A stretch of DNA of 64,000 nucleotides, taken from NCBI GenBank assembly GCA_035574315.1, contig DATLYW010000014.1, positions 18,386 through 82,385 of the forward strand. Reading direction: 5' to 3'. Below are positions 8,382 through 22,091 of the stretch, piece after piece. The stretch's first letter is position 1; every line of letters starts with the position of its first letter. The DNA is from Candidatus Zixiibacteriota bacterium. GTDB lineage: Bacteria; Desulfobacterota; Binatia; UBA9968. The notes beneath the pieces are model-generated. The model did no database searches and was not told the DNA's origin. It saw nothing but the letters and a program-made list of their open reading frames with translations. The translations under genes were made by a program, and so were the position numbers.

Positions 8382-9857
8382 CTACCCGCGGTTTGGCTTG
8401 CCGATGAATCCGGGGCCGAAGCCCGCCTCGTGAGCCGCCCATGCGCCGGCCACGCGGCCGCTGAAAATGGAGGGGCCGAGCATGGTTCCTTCCAGCCCCG
8501 CCTTGCCGTTGATGTGACCGCCCGCCATCCCGGCCACCTCGCCGGCGGCGTACAGGCCCGGGATCGGCTCGAAATGCTTGTCCAGCACGCGGCATCGAAG
8601 ATCGGTCTTGACGCCGCCGAAGTTCTTGCGCGCCAGCGGAAAGAGCTGCACGGCGTAGTAGGGGGGCGTGTCGAACTTCTTCGAAAGCTTGAGCGATTTC
8701 CCGAAGGCCGGCTCTCGCTCCAGTCCCTCGTCGAACGCGCGGTTGTAGCGTTCGATCTCACCCAGAAAAGTCGGCAGGTCGACCTCGATCTTCCGCGCCA
8801 GCTCGGCGAGGGTGTCCGCCTTGCGGATATAGGGGGAGTTGTCGAGCAGCTCCTGAATCTTCGCGCGGTCGACCTCGTCGCCGGTCCGGTAGTAGGGATC
8901 CGCGACTTCCATCTTGGCCGTCATCGGAGTGTCGAGAATCGCCCAGGCGTGCGGCGGATTCTGGCGCAGGAGGGCCGGTGTGGCGGAAGCGCCGCCTGTG
9001 AGCGACTCGTTGTGAAAGCGCCGCCCCTGCTGATTGACCCAGATGTACCCTGGGGTCAGGCGGAAGACCAGTCCCCGGCGGCCCCTGGGATCGCGGTAGT
9101 CGGGCGTGGCGTAGACGTAGAACCAGATGCAATCCATGTGCGTGAAGTAGCCGCCGACCTCGCCGATCATTCTGTGGCCGGAGCCGGTCGCCTCGAGGCC
9201 CGAGCCCTCGAGGACCTTAAAGGGCCGGAGGTCGGGGCGGTGCTCCAGAACCATGTCGAGATTGGAGTTGAAGCCGCCGGTCGCGACGACGACGGCCTTG
9301 CCCCAGACCTCGAAACTCTGCCCGCTCCGATGCGTCGCGGCGACGCCGCGGACCGCGCCGTCGCGCCGGAGCAGCTTGCCCGCGGCCACCGAAGTCATCA
9401 AGCGGACGTTCGGCAGGGATTGGGCGACTCCGATCAGCGCCGCCATCAGCCCGAGCCCGTTGTTCTGCGGCCGGTGCCAGCGCAGGACGCGATTGCCCTC
9501 CTGGAACTTCATGTCAACCCAGCGAACACCGCAGCTTTCCGCCCAGTGATACAGATCGTGCAGCGTGTGCTCGATATAGAAGCGAGCCCAGGTCTCGTCC
9601 GCCGCGCCCTGACCCCAGCGCACCCAGTCCTCGAACGCCAGATCCGGCGTGTCGGAGATTCCTTGCGACCGCTGCAGCGGCGTGCCGACCAGCATACAGC
9701 CGCCGCCGGAGATCGCGGCCGTACCCCCCGCCGACTCCGCTTTCTCCAGAAGGATCACGCCGGCTCCCGCGCGCGCGGCCTCGATTGCCGCCGGAATCCC
9801 GGCGCCTCCCCCGCCAACGATGACGACGTCGGTTTCCAGGCGGACCTCATTGGACAT
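8382..9857 (-). CDS. FAD-dependent oxidoreductase, fumarate reductase/succinate dehydrogenase flavoprotein family
   Basis: This 491-residue protein starts at the ATG at 9857, which has AAGGAG nine bases upstream. An ATG nine codons earlier lacks this. The dinucleotide fold DVVIVGGGGAGIPAAIEAARAG and EKAESAGGTAAISGGG bind FAD. GLYAAGEVAGMAGGHINGKAGL is the C-terminal FAD motif of the 3-oxosteroid dehydrogenase/tricarballylate dehydrogenase/fumarate reductase group. RHNESLTGG-like active-site residues (FHNESLTGG) are present near 285. It is first in a two-gene operon with the molybdopterin oxidoreductase. Confidence 0.9.
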   Translation of the reverse strand: MSNEVRLETDVVIVGGGGAGIPAAIEAARAGAGVILLEKAESAGGTAAISGGGCMLVGTPLQRSQGISDTPDLAFEDWVRWGQGAADETWARFYIEHTLHDLYHWAESCGVRWVDMKFQEGNRVLRWHRPQNNGLGLMAALIGVAQSLPNVRLMTSVAAGKLLRRDGAVRGVAATHRSGQSFEVWGKAVVVATGGFNSNLDMVLEHRPDLRPFKVLEGSGLEATGSGHRMIGEVGGYFTHMDCIWFYVYATPDYRDPRGRRGLVFRLTPGYIWVNQQGRRFHNESLTGGASATPALLRQNPPHAWAILDTPMTAKMEVADPYYRTGDEVDRAKIQELLDNSPYIRKADTLAELARKIEVDLPTFLGEIERYNRAFDEGLEREPAFGKSLKLSKKFDTPPYYAVQLFPLARKNFGGVKTDLRCRVLDKHFEPIPGLYAAGEVAGMAGGHINGKAGLEGTMLGPSIFSGRVAGAWAAHEAGFGPGFIGKPNRG

Positions 9858-10110
9858 GGCCGGTTTCTCCTTCGCGATCGACATGAAACTCGTTTATCAC
9901 CGCTGTCCCGCCGGGGTCAAACCGGAAAGGCGTCGGCGGGCAAAGCCGCCACCTCGCGGGGTATCTCTCCTCAAGCCCGGATTGCGCAGCGGCTCGCGAG
10001 TTCGTAAGCAAGGTTCAATGTGAAAGCCGGAAACGTTATTTATGGGCCAGCTCCGGAATCCGGGTTGAGGCCCCGGGGCGAAATTGGTACCTTGAAACTT
10101 CGGGAGATTC

Positions 10111-10476
10111 ATGGATGCTCGGCTGCGAGAAGGCGTTCGTCTGTTCAACGAGCAGCGGTACTTCGAGTCGCACGAGATATGGGAAGAGCTGTATCGGGAG
10201 ACGGAGGAGCGTCACAAGCCGTTTCTCGAAGCGCTCGTTCAGCTGGCGGCGGCCTTGCGACTTTTCGTGGACTTTGGCGAAGTTCCCGGAACGGTGCGGA
10301 TGATCCGCCAGGCCCTCATCCGTCTGGAAAATTATCAACCCTCCTATCTGGCGATCAAAGTGAAGGACCTGAGCGTTTCGCTCGAGCGCTGGGCGCATGA
10401 CGTCGAATCTGCCGGCTCCGGCGGTGCCGGGCCCATCCCCCGGATCAAGCTGCGCCGTTTCCCGCCGTTTCGATGA
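10111..10476 (+). CDS. DUF309 domain protein
   Basis: The protein has 121 residues. The DUF309 signature is FNEQRYFESHEIWEELYRE at about residues 12-30, followed by FLEALVQLAAALRLF. The domain is a small all-helical fold of unknown function. Its stop codon is directly followed by the mfd start (TGAATG), so the two are translationally coupled. A 253-base divergent spacer separates it from the flavoprotein gene and presumably holds the promoters for both sides. Confidence 0.88.
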   Translation: MDARLREGVRLFNEQRYFESHEIWEELYRETEERHKPFLEALVQLAAALRLFVDFGEVPGTVRMIRQALIRLENYQPSYLAIKVKDLSVSLERWAHDVESAGSGGAGPIPRIKLRRFPPFR

Positions 10477-14034
<3,558 letters not shown>

Positions 14035-14113
14035 AATCGAATCGGCGAGGTTGGCTTTTGGGGCCGAGTATGGTACGTCTGAGCCTGGAGCGCGCGTTCC
14101 CGGCGGGTTTCTC

Positions 14114-15430
14114 ATGCTGCGGCACGTGATTCAAAACCGCCTGATCGTCCTGCTGGTTTCCCTCCTGCTGGCTTCTGCCGCGGACGCGCGGGTCGTCGAA
14201 CAGCTCGTCACGGTGATCGACGGCGAGCCCTACACGCTCTCCAGCGTCGCGCGTTTCGCCAAGACCAGAGTCGGACGCGACTTCCCCTCCGGCGATCTGA
14301 ACCAGATCAACGACCACGATCGCGAGGTGCTGGAGCAGTTCATCACCGAGAAGCTGCTCGAAGGCGAGATCCGCACGGCGGGAATCAAGATCTCCGACGA
14401 AGATATCGATCAGTACATCGAGGAGATCAAGAAGCGAAACCACCTCTCGGACGACGATCTGAAGGCGGCGCTCCAACGGGAAGGGCAAACCCTGGCGGGT
14501 TATCGCGCCGCGGTGAAGGCGGAGCTCGAGAAGAGCGCGCTCATCAACCGGCAGGTCAAGCAGCGGATCAACATCACGAACGAAGACGTCGAACGCTACT
14601 ACAAGCTCAATGCCAGGAAATACCGGGCGGAGGACCGGGTGCGGCTGCGGCACATTCTGCTGCCGCTTTCGGAAAACGCCCCGGAAGAGGAGGCCAAAGC
14701 CGTCCTTGCCCGGGCCGGAGAGCTTTATCAGCGCATCGCATCCGGTGAAGATTTCGCCAAGCTGGCGCGCGAGCACTCGCACGGAGCCGGGGCGGACCAG
14801 GGAGGCGAGATCGGGTGGGTGCGCCGCGGGACGCTGCTCAAGCCGATCGAGGAGGTCGCGTTCGACAGGCTTTCGGTGGGGCAGGTGAGCAAACCGCTGC
14901 GCACGAGCATGGGCGTGCATCTGGTCAAGCTTGAGGCCCGCGAGGAAGGAGCGGTGCTGCCGCTTTCGACCGTCGGGCCGAAAATCAAAGACGAGCTCTA
15001 CGCCAAGGCGTTGGAGGAGCGATTCTTGCGGTGGCTGAAGACCGATCTGCGGCGCAAGCATACCGTGGACATCAAGATCCCGGGCGTCGTGTTCAAACCC
15101 GAGGACACCACCGAGGACACCATGAACTCGCTGGTGGCGGCCCGTTCACTGCGGTCGAGCCGGTCGGAGGAGCGCGGCTTCCTGAGCTACCTCAATCCTT
15201 TTTCCTACATCGTCAAAGAGGTCCCGTTCGAGGAGGACGGCCAGGGTGGCCCGCTGGCCGGAAAGAACGTCGTCAGCGTCCTGGGAATTCCGCTGTTCAC
15301 GACCGAGGCCGCGGACGACGTCCCCGACGTGCTGGCCGCGCAGCCCCCGGAGCCCAAAGAGCAGGAAGCGAGCGAGTCCGGCGGCTTCTTCTCGACCATC
15401 GTCGACCGATTGAACCCCTTCAAGCGGTGA
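14114..15430 (+). CDS. surA: SurA-like periplasmic peptidyl-prolyl isomerase/chaperone
   Basis: Using the ATG at 14114 the protein has 438 residues. Residues 1-25 are a signal peptide (hydrophobic LIVLLVSLLLASAADA). A SurA N-terminal helical region follows (about 30-165), then one parvulin/rotamase domain at about 170-270 with RLRHILLPLSENAPEEEA, DFAKLAREHSHG and GGEIGWVRRGTL. The acidic C-terminal tail (about 300-438) is unlike SurA and ends FFSTIVDRLNPFKR. A longer frame to 14051 has no signal-like start. It probably helps outer-membrane protein folding. Confidence 0.88.
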   Translation: MLRHVIQNRLIVLLVSLLLASAADARVVEQLVTVIDGEPYTLSSVARFAKTRVGRDFPSGDLNQINDHDREVLEQFITEKLLEGEIRTAGIKISDEDIDQYIEEIKKRNHLSDDDLKAALQREGQTLAGYRAAVKAELEKSALINRQVKQRINITNEDVERYYKLNARKYRAEDRVRLRHILLPLSENAPEEEAKAVLARAGELYQRIASGEDFAKLAREHSHGAGADQGGEIGWVRRGTLLKPIEEVAFDRLSVGQVSKPLRTSMGVHLVKLEAREEGAVLPLSTVGPKIKDELYAKALEERFLRWLKTDLRRKHTVDIKIPGVVFKPEDTTEDTMNSLVAARSLRSSRSEERGFLSYLNPFSYIVKEVPFEEDGQGGPLAGKNVVSVLGIPLFTTEAADDVPDVLAAQPPEPKEQEASESGGFFSTIVDRLNPFKR

Positions 15431-15508
15431 TCTCAAGCGGCGACCGCCCGGGGATTCGCACCGAATCTGCAAATCGAGGAACTCCCGGCAGGTGACCGCC
15501 GGTCGTCT

Positions 15509-16531
15509 ATGTCGCGCAAACCGGTTCTTGCGATCACGATGGGCGATCCTGCCGGGATCGGTCCGGAGGTGATCCTCAAGGCGCTGGATCATCCGGAGAT
15601 CGGGCGCGCCTGCCATCCGCTGATCCTGGGCGATTGGGCGGTCCTGCAGCGGGCGCGCAGAGCGGCGGGAGCCCGGGCGGAGCTCGTGCCGTGGGAGCAC
15701 GGGCAGTCGTTGCTTTCGCTGCTCCAGGGGTCTGCCGGCTTCGTCGTCTGCCCGCTCTCCGCACTGGCGGCGAAAGACTCCAGGCCAGCGGTTCCCTCGG
15801 TCGCGGGCGGCCGCGCCGCTTACCGCTACATCTGCGTGGCGGCGAGGCTCGCGATGACCGGCGCGGTCGACGCGATGGTGACTGCGCCGATCAGCAAGAG
15901 CCTGCTCAGGCGGGCCGGTTACGATTATCCCGGCCACACCGAGCTTCTCGCCGACCTCAGCCGCACCGCCGAAGTCCGGATGATGCTGATCGGAAAGGCC
16001 CTGCGCGTAGTTCTGGTGACCGGGCACGTGGGTTTTACCCGGGTGGCTCGAAAGCTCACCCGCGCGGGAATCCGAACGACAGTGGAGCTTGCGCACCGGG
16101 CCCTGCGCGACCTGTTCGGCATCGGCCGCCCGAGGATCGCGGTGGCGGCTCTCAACCCGCACGCCGGGGAAGAGGGAATCTTCGGCAGGGAGGAAAAAGA
16201 GGTGATCGCGCCTGCGGTCATGGCGGCCAGGAAAAAAGGGCTCCTCGCCTCTGGCCCGCATCCCGCCGACAGCCTGTTTCACCGGGCGGCTCGCGGCGAG
16301 TACGACGCGGTGGTTTGCATGTATCACGATCAGGGCCTGATTCCGCTGAAGCTGCACCATTTCTTCGGCGGCGTGGCGCTCACCCTCGGCCCTCCGTTCA
16401 TCCGCACCTCGGTGGATCACGGCACGGCCTACGACATCGCCGGCAAAGGCAAAGCGGATGAAACCAGCATGAAGGAGGCTATTCTGTTGGCGGCGCGCCT
16501 GGCGCGCACCAGGAGGTTGCGCCGGCCGTGA
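15509..16531 (+). CDS. pdxA: 4-hydroxythreonine-4-phosphate dehydrogenase
   Basis: This 340-residue enzyme acts in deoxyxylulose-dependent pyridoxal phosphate synthesis and oxidises 4-phosphohydroxy-L-threonine with NAD. The start reads [13 protein letters not shown], the family signature. Metal-binding histidines lie in [19 protein letters not shown] and [10 protein letters not shown]. The final residues run into the next gene: its TGA overlaps the GTG start of the phosphomannomutase gene. It is full length. Confidence 0.96.
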   Translation: MSRKPVLAITMGDPAGIGPEVILKALDHPEIGRACHPLILGDWAVLQRARRAAGARAELVPWEHGQSLLSLLQGSAGFVVCPLSALAAKDSRPAVPSVAGGRAAYRYICVAARLAMTGAVDAMVTAPISKSLLRRAGYDYPGHTELLADLSRTAEVRMMLIGKALRVVLVTGHVGFTRVARKLTRAGIRTTVELAHRALRDLFGIGRPRIAVAALNPHAGEEGIFGREEKEVIAPAVMAARKKGLLASGPHPADSLFHRAARGEYDAVVCMYHDQGLIPLKLHHFFGGVALTLGPPFIRTSVDHGTAYDIAGKGKADETSMKEAILLAARLARTRRLRRP

Positions 16532-17901
16532 ACCCCTCGGTCTTCCGCGAATACGACATCCGCGGCCTGGCCGAAAAGGAGCTGGACCAGGAGTTCGCCC
16601 TGTTGCTGGGGAAGGTTCACGGCACCATGATCCGGCAGAACGGCGGCACCCGGGTGGCGGTCGGGCGGGATTGCCGCACAACCTCGGAAGAGTACGCCCG
16701 AGCCGTGATCGCGGGGCTGGTGTCGGCGGGTCTGCGCGTCTACGATATCGGCGTCTGCCCCACTCCGCTGCTCTACTTCTCGCTCTTCCATCTCGATGCA
16801 GACGGAGGCATCCAGGTAACCGCCAGCCACAATCCCGCCGAGTACAACGGCTTCAAGGTGTGTTCGGGCAAGGAGACCCTGCACGGCGACCAGCTCCAGG
16901 CGATCAGGACGCGCATGGAACGAGGGGAGTTCGAGGAGAGAGCGGGCGGGCTTGCAGTCGTTTACGACATCCAGACGCCTTACCGGAAATTGCTTCTCGA
17001 GAACGTCGGTGCGCTGAAGCGGCCGCTCAAGGTGGTGGTCGACGCCGGCAGCGGCGTGGCGGGTCCCGTGGCACCGGCGATCCTGCGGGATGCGGGTTGC
17101 ACGGTCTGGGAAATCGCGTGCGAGCCGGACGGCCACTTCCCCATTCATCATCCCGATCCCACGGTGCCGGCCAATCTCGAACTGCTGATCGCCAAGGTCG
17201 CCGAGGAAAAGGCGGACGTGGGAATCGCCTACGACGGGGACGCCGACCGGATCGGAGTGGTCGACGAGAACGGAAAAATCCTCTGGGGCGACGAGCTGCT
17301 CGTGCTGTTCTCGCGCGACGTTCTCAAGCGACATCCCGGGGCCGTGATCATTTCCGAGGTCAAGTGCTCGCAGCGACTCTACGACGACATCGCGAAAAAC
17401 GGCGGCCGGCCCGTCATGTGGAAGGCGGGCCACTCGTTGCTCAAAGCCAAAATGAAGGAGACCCGCGCGCTCCTGGCGGGCGAGATGAGCGGGCACATGT
17501 TTTTCGCCGACCGCTACTTCGGCTACGACGATGCCATCTATGCGTCGCTGCGCCTGCTCGAGCTGCTCGCCGGCTCTCCCCGGCCGCTGTCGACGATGCT
17601 CGCCGATCTTCCGCCGAGCTTTTCCACACCGGAGATCCGCGTTGCCTGCCCCGACGAGCGCAAATTCGCGATCGCCGAGCTTGCCAAGCGTTATTTTCGC
17701 GAGCGGTACGAGGTGATCGACGTCGACGGCGCGCGCATCCAGTTCGACGGCGGCTGGGGACTGGTCCGCGCCTCCAACACTCAGCCGGCCCTGGTCCTGC
17801 GCTTCGAGGCCGACTCTGCGGACAAGCTCCGGCGATTTCGCGAGATCGTCGAAGCCAAGCTTGCCGAATGGAGCGCCGAGACGGCGTCGCATGAACGGTA
17901 A
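16528..17901 (+). CDS. Phosphomannomutase/phosphoglucomutase
   Basis: This 457-residue alpha-D-phosphohexomutase of the AlgC/ManB class interconverts hexose 6- and 1-phosphates. The GTG start at 16528 overlaps the pdxA stop and has AGGAGG 11 bases upstream. FREYDIRG opens the protein. The phosphoserine loop is [14 protein letters not shown] (about 97-110), the magnesium site is [10 protein letters not shown] (about 235-244), and the sugar-binding loop is GEMSGHMFF. The C-terminal phosphate-binding loop is [15 protein letters not shown]. It probably supplies sugar phosphates to the glycan genes elsewhere in the window. Confidence 0.95.
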   Translation: MNPSVFREYDIRGLAEKELDQEFALLLGKVHGTMIRQNGGTRVAVGRDCRTTSEEYARAVIAGLVSAGLRVYDIGVCPTPLLYFSLFHLDADGGIQVTASHNPAEYNGFKVCSGKETLHGDQLQAIRTRMERGEFEERAGGLAVVYDIQTPYRKLLLENVGALKRPLKVVVDAGSGVAGPVAPAILRDAGCTVWEIACEPDGHFPIHHPDPTVPANLELLIAKVAEEKADVGIAYDGDADRIGVVDENGKILWGDELLVLFSRDVLKRHPGAVIISEVKCSQRLYDDIAKNGGRPVMWKAGHSLLKAKMKETRALLAGEMSGHMFFADRYFGYDDAIYASLRLLELLAGSPRPLSTMLADLPPSFSTPEIRVACPDERKFAIAELAKRYFRERYEVIDVDGARIQFDGGWGLVRASNTQPALVLRFEADSADKLRRFREIVEAKLAEWSAETASHER

Positions 17902-20416
17902 GATCGTCATCCGCGGCGCACGCGTCCACAACCTCAAGAACCTGGACTTGGAGATACCCCGCGGGCGGCTGGTGGTCGTCACGGGTGTGTCGGGCTCCGG
18001 CAAATCGTCGCTGGCATTCGATCTGCTTTACGCGGAGGGCCAGCGCCGCTACATCGAGTCGCTTTCCGCGGATACGCGTCAGTTCCTGCGCCAGCTCGAA
18101 AAGCCGGACGTCGACTCGGTCGAAGGTCTCTCTCCGGCCGTGGCGATCCAGGCCCGGCACGGCTCCTACGGCCCGCGCTCGACGGTCGGCACGGCCACGG
18201 AGATCGCCGACTTTTTGAGACTGCTGTTCGCGCGCGCGGCACAGCCGAGCTGCGTTCGCTGCGGCAGGGAGGTCTCGGCGCTGACAATCGAAGAGGTCTG
18301 CGATCGACTGCTGGAATTTCCCGCGGGGGCTCGGATCGTGGTTCTGGCGCCCGTCCGCGGGCGTTCGGCCCGAGACTTCCAGGCAAAGCTGCGCGAGCTC
18401 GCGCGCGCCGGATTCACCCGGATCAGCGTTCACGGCGAGATCCGGGAAATCTCCGAGGATCTCGAGCTCGGCGGGCTCCATCCGCCGATGCTGGATCTCG
18501 TGGTCGATCGGCTGACGTTGCGAGAGGGGATCGGAAGGAGACTCGCCGATTCACTCGAGACCGCCTCCCGGGCGGGTGAAGGCATGATCCGGGTGCAGGT
18601 TGCAGAGGGAACAGAGCCCGCCCGCGTCCTGAGCTTCAGCCAGCGGCTTGCCTGCACCGAGTGCGGCACGACGCTTCCGGAACTCCACCCGCAACTCTTT
18701 TCCTTCAATAGCCCCCAAGGGGCCTGCCCCCGCTGCCGCGGGTTGGGTTTTTTGCCGGCGGAAAAGGCGTCGCGAACAGGGCACGCGGCTCCCGGGCGGT
18801 GCCCACAGTGTGAAGGCGCGCGGCTCAAGCCGGAGGCTCTGGCGGTCCGTCTTGCGGGCAAGAACATCGCCGAGATCTGCTCGTTGTCGATCGTCGCGGC
18901 GCAGGATTTCTTCGACCGTCTGCAGCTCGCCGGCAAGGCTGCTCTGGTCGCGGGCCCGATCGCCAGGGAGATCTCCCGTCGCCTTGGGGTCCTGGAGCGG
19001 CTGGGCCTGCCCTACCTGAGCCTGGATCGGCCGAGCGACTCCCTGTCGGGAGGCGAAGCGCAACGGGTTCGGCTGGCGACCCAGATCGGCGCGGGTCTCG
19101 CCGGAGTGCTCTACATCCTCGACGAGCCGAGCATCGGCTTGCACCAGCGAGACAACGCGGCACTGCTCGAATTGCTGCGGCAGCTGCGGGATGCCGGGAA
19201 CTCCGTCATCGTCGTCGAGCACGATCCCGAGGCGATGCTGGCGGCGGACACGATCGTCGACATGGGACCGGGGGCGGGCGCCGACGGTGGTCGCGTCGTC
19301 GCGGTAGGAACTCCTCGAGAGCTCATGGGTCACGAAGAGTCTCTCACCGGACAGTTCCTTTCCGGGAGGAGAAAAATCCCGCTCCCGGAGAAGCGGAGCG
19401 CGGGAACGGGCGCTTTTCTCACCCTCGCGGGCGTTCGGCGCCACAACCTGAAGTCCGTGACGGTCAGCATCCCGATCGGCGCTCTCACCTGTGTTACCGG
19501 AGTCTCGGGCTCGGGCAAGAGCACGCTCGTGATGGATGTCCTGTATCCCGCCGTGGCCCGCCGCCTCCGGCGAATCCGGGGGAGAGAGGATTTCGCCGAG
19601 CTGAACGGTTGGGAAAACTTCGAGCGCGTCGTGGCCGTCGATCAGTCCCCGATCGGCCGCACCCCGCGCTCCAACCCTGCGACTTATATTGGAGCTTACG
19701 ATCCGCTGCGCGAGCTCTTCGCCCGGCTCCCTGAGGCCCGGGTTCGCGGTTACGACGCCCGCCGTTTTTCGTTCAACAGCCCGGGGGGGCGTTGCGAAGC
19801 CTGCGCCGGCGAGGGGCTGGTTCGGGTGGAAATGCATTTCCTGCCCGACGTGTTCGTCTCCTGCGACGTCTGCCGGGGCCGGCGGTACAATCGAGAGACT
19901 CTGGAGATCAGGTTCAAGGGGCTGAGTATCGCGGACGTCCTCGACCTCACGGTCGCCCAGGCCCTTGAGTTGCTCGCTAACATTCCGGCAATCGCGCAAA
20001 AGCTGCGCACCCTGGCCGCCGTCGGCCTCGGCTATCTCAAGCTGGGACAACCGGCGCATACGCTCTCCGGCGGGGAGGCGCAGCGGGTGAAACTGGCAAA
20101 GGAGCTGGCGCGAAAAACCGCGGGCCGGTCGCTTTATTTGCTCGACGAACCGACTTCCGGGCTGCACTTCGCTGATGTCGAGAAGCTCCTCGAGATGCTG
20201 CGGGCGCTGGTCGGCATGGGAAATACGGTGGTGGTCATCGAGCACAATCTCGACGTGATCAAGAGCGCTGATTACGTCATCGACCTGGGTCCCGAGGGCG
20301 GCGAGCGTGGCGGCGAGGTGGTTGCCGCCGGGACCCCTGAAGAGGTGGCTCGCTCCCCCGGGTCACACACTGGCGCTTATCTGGCGCGCTACCTGCAAGC
20401 CGGACCCGACGGGTGA
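17891..20416 (+). CDS. uvrA: Excinuclease ABC subunit A, short form lacking the insertion domain
   Basis: From the ATG at 17891 this gives 841 residues, against about 940 for most UvrA. It has two ABC ATPase modules with Walker [15 protein letters not shown] and [14 protein letters not shown], signatures [14 protein letters not shown] and [13 protein letters not shown], and Walker [14 protein letters not shown] and [13 protein letters not shown]. The UvrB-binding region is present (about 117-245). The C-terminal zinc module has CEAC and CDVC. In the first module only about 16 residues separate GLG from the second zinc pair CPQCEGARL, where about 120 are usual, so the insertion domain is missing. 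It overlaps the preceding gene by 11 bases. Confidence 0.96.
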   Translation: MNGKIVIRGARVHNLKNLDLEIPRGRLVVVTGVSGSGKSSLAFDLLYAEGQRRYIESLSADTRQFLRQLEKPDVDSVEGLSPAVAIQARHGSYGPRSTVGTATEIADFLRLLFARAAQPSCVRCGREVSALTIEEVCDRLLEFPAGARIVVLAPVRGRSARDFQAKLRELARAGFTRISVHGEIREISEDLELGGLHPPMLDLVVDRLTLREGIGRRLADSLETASRAGEGMIRVQVAEGTEPARVLSFSQRLACTECGTTLPELHPQLFSFNSPQGACPRCRGLGFLPAEKASRTGHAAPGRCPQCEGARLKPEALAVRLAGKNIAEICSLSIVAAQDFFDRLQLAGKAALVAGPIAREISRRLGVLERLGLPYLSLDRPSDSLSGGEAQRVRLATQIGAGLAGVLYILDEPSIGLHQRDNAALLELLRQLRDAGNSVIVVEHDPEAMLAADTIVDMGPGAGADGGRVVAVGTPRELMGHEESLTGQFLSGRRKIPLPEKRSAGTGAFLTLAGVRRHNLKSVTVSIPIGALTCVTGVSGSGKSTLVMDVLYPAVARRLRRIRGREDFAELNGWENFERVVAVDQSPIGRTPRSNPATYIGAYDPLRELFARLPEARVRGYDARRFSFNSPGGRCEACAGEGLVRVEMHFLPDVFVSCDVCRGRRYNRETLEIRFKGLSIADVLDLTVAQALELLANIPAIAQKLRTLAAVGLGYLKLGQPAHTLSGGEAQRVKLAKELARKTAGRSLYLLDEPTSGLHFADVEKLLEMLRALVGMGNTVVVIEHNLDVIKSADYVIDLGPEGGERGGEVVAAGTPEEVARSPGSHTGAYLARYLQAGPDG

Positions 20417-20474
20417 GGTTTGTCTGGTCGAAAAATAGCGTCTTTTCAATCAGTTAACCCATCAAAAAGTCGCC

Positions 20475-20503
20475 TTGACAGGCTGGCGGCACTGCGGTAG
20501 TGT
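20475..20503 (+). promoter_or_regulatory. Promoter of the Fe-S assembly operon
   Basis: A perfect TTGACA at 20475-20480 is followed after 17 bases by TAGTGT at 20498-20503. That lies about 25-34 bases upstream of the iscS start codon. The 110-base spacer after uvrA and this element suggest a new transcription unit. I see no convincing IscR-type palindrome over it, although the operon encodes an Rrf2-family regulator. Confidence 0.55.
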
Positions 20504-20536
20504 GAATTCAGACCAAACAAGTCGGATATGCCAGCC

Positions 20537-21727
20537 ATGAAGCTTCCAATCTACATGGACAACCATGCCACGACTCCTGTCGACCCGAGAGTGCTGGAGG
20601 CGATGCTGCCCTACTTCACCGAGAAATTCGGCAATGCCGCCAGCAGGAATCACTCTTTCGGCTGGGAGAGCGAGGCCGCCGTCGATCTTGCGCGCGAGCA
20701 GATTTCACGCCTGATCCATGCCGGCTCTCCGCGGGAGATCATTTTTACCAGCGGCGCCACCGAGTCGGACAATCTCGCTCTGAAAGGGGTCGCGGCAGCG
20801 AACTCCGACAAGGGAAACCACATTATCACGTCGGTCATCGAGCACAAGGCGGTCCTGGATTGTTGCCGCTCGCTTGAGAGGCAGGGATGGCGGGTGACTT
20901 ACCTGCCCGTCGACCGTGCCGGGCTCGTCGATATCGAGCAGCTGCGGGAGGCGGTCACGAGCAAGACCGTGCTCATCTCCATCATGATCGCCAACAACGA
21001 GATCGGCACGATCGAGCCGGTCAGGGAAATCGGCCGGATCGCCAAGGAAAAGGGGATTTTGTTCCACACCGATGCGACCCAAGCCGTGGGCCGGATCCCG
21101 GTCGACGTCCAGGAAATGGGCATCGACCTGCTGTCGCTTTCGGCGCATAAGATGTACGGCCCCAAGGGCGCGGGAGCCCTTTACGTTCGCTCGACCCGGC
21201 CGCGTGTGAAGATCGCTCCGCTGATCGAGGGGGGCGGCCAGGAAAAGGGAATCCGGTCGGGCACGCTCAACGTCCCCGGCATCGTCGGTTTGGGCAAGGC
21301 CTGCGAGATCGCCCGGGAGGAGCAGAGCGCTGAAAGCCGAAGGCTGGGTGCTTTGAGGGACAAGCTGGCGCGGGAGATCCTGGCTGGCCTCGACGATGTC
21401 TCGGTGAACGGCCATTCGACGGAGCGCCTCCCTGGTAACCTGAATCTCAGCTTCGCCGGCGTGGAGGGAGAATCGTTGTTGATGGCGCTCAAAGAGATCG
21501 CGGTTTCCACCGGGTCCGCGTGCACTTCGGCCAGCCTGGAGCCGTCGCACGTGCTGCGCGCCATCGGTTTGCGCGACGAGCTCGCACACGCGGCCATTCG
21601 CTTCGGCATCGGGCGGTTCAATACCGAGGAAGAAGTGGATTACACGGCGCGCCGGGTGATCGAAGAGGTTCGGCGGCTCAGGGATCTGTCGCCGGTCTAC
21701 CGGAAAAAGCCCGCGCGGGCCTCGTGA
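20537..21727 (+). CDS. iscS: Cysteine desulfurase, IscS type
   Basis: This pyridoxal-phosphate enzyme (about 396 residues) takes sulfur from cysteine for Fe-S clusters and thio-modified tRNA. The start at 20537 gives [19 protein letters not shown], aligning with classical IscS; the ATG at 20528 is an alternative three codons earlier. The PLP lysine lies in [11 protein letters not shown]. The catalytic cysteine loop is [17 protein letters not shown], long as in group I desulfurases. It leads an operon containing a second desulfurase of NifS type, but no IscU scaffold is encoded in the operon. Confidence 0.94.
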   Translation: MKLPIYMDNHATTPVDPRVLEAMLPYFTEKFGNAASRNHSFGWESEAAVDLAREQISRLIHAGSPREIIFTSGATESDNLALKGVAAANSDKGNHIITSVIEHKAVLDCCRSLERQGWRVTYLPVDRAGLVDIEQLREAVTSKTVLISIMIANNEIGTIEPVREIGRIAKEKGILFHTDATQAVGRIPVDVQEMGIDLLSLSAHKMYGPKGAGALYVRSTRPRVKIAPLIEGGGQEKGIRSGTLNVPGIVGLGKACEIAREEQSAESRRLGALRDKLAREILAGLDDVSVNGHSTERLPGNLNLSFAGVEGESLLMALKEIAVSTGSACTSASLEPSHVLRAIGLRDELAHAAIRFGIGRFNTEEEVDYTARRVIEEVRRLRDLSPVYRKKPARAS

Positions 21728-21748
21728 ACGGAGCTTTGGGAGGAGGAA

Positions 21749-22078
21749 ATGGCATCGGGAGTGATTTTGACGGAACGGGCCGCCGCCAAAATCAGGGAGC
21801 TGGTCGCGGCGCAGGGCAAGGACGGACAGGGACTTCGGATCAAGGTGGTCGGAGGCGGCTGCTCGGGTTTGCAGTACCGGGTGGATTTCGACGTGCCCAG
21901 GGGAACCGACAAGGTTTTCGAAAGGGACGGTGCCCGCGTGCTGGTCGACATGAAGAGCCTCCTCTATCTGAGCGGCACGGAGCTGGACTATCGAGAGGAC
22001 CTGATGCAAACGGGCTTCGTTTTCCAAAACCCGAACGTGAAGAGAACCTGCGGGTGTGGAAGCTCGTTTGTGGTTTGA
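21749..22078 (+). CDS. A-type Fe-S carrier (HesB/IscA/ErpA family)
   Basis: The protein has 109 residues. The three cluster-binding cysteines are in GGGCSGLQY (about residue 36) and TCGCGSSF near the C terminus, spaced as in IscA, SufA and ErpA. It has a strong AGGAGG ribosome site. Such proteins pass clusters or iron to apoproteins. It lies between iscS and sufB, and which A-type subclass it belongs to cannot be decided by eye. Confidence 0.93.
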   Translation: MASGVILTERAAAKIRELVAAQGKDGQGLRIKVVGGGCSGLQYRVDFDVPRGTDKVFERDGARVLVDMKSLLYLSGTELDYREDLMQTGFVFQNPNVKRTCGCGSSFVV

Positions 22079-22091
22079 GGAGCTGAAAGGC

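Noticed and set aside
6319..8433. A 704-codon plus-strand frame opposite the molybdopterin oxidoreductase
   Set aside because: It is a shadow of the real gene: low hydrophobic content and no family motifs, while the opposite strand has clear Fe-S and cofactor motifs.
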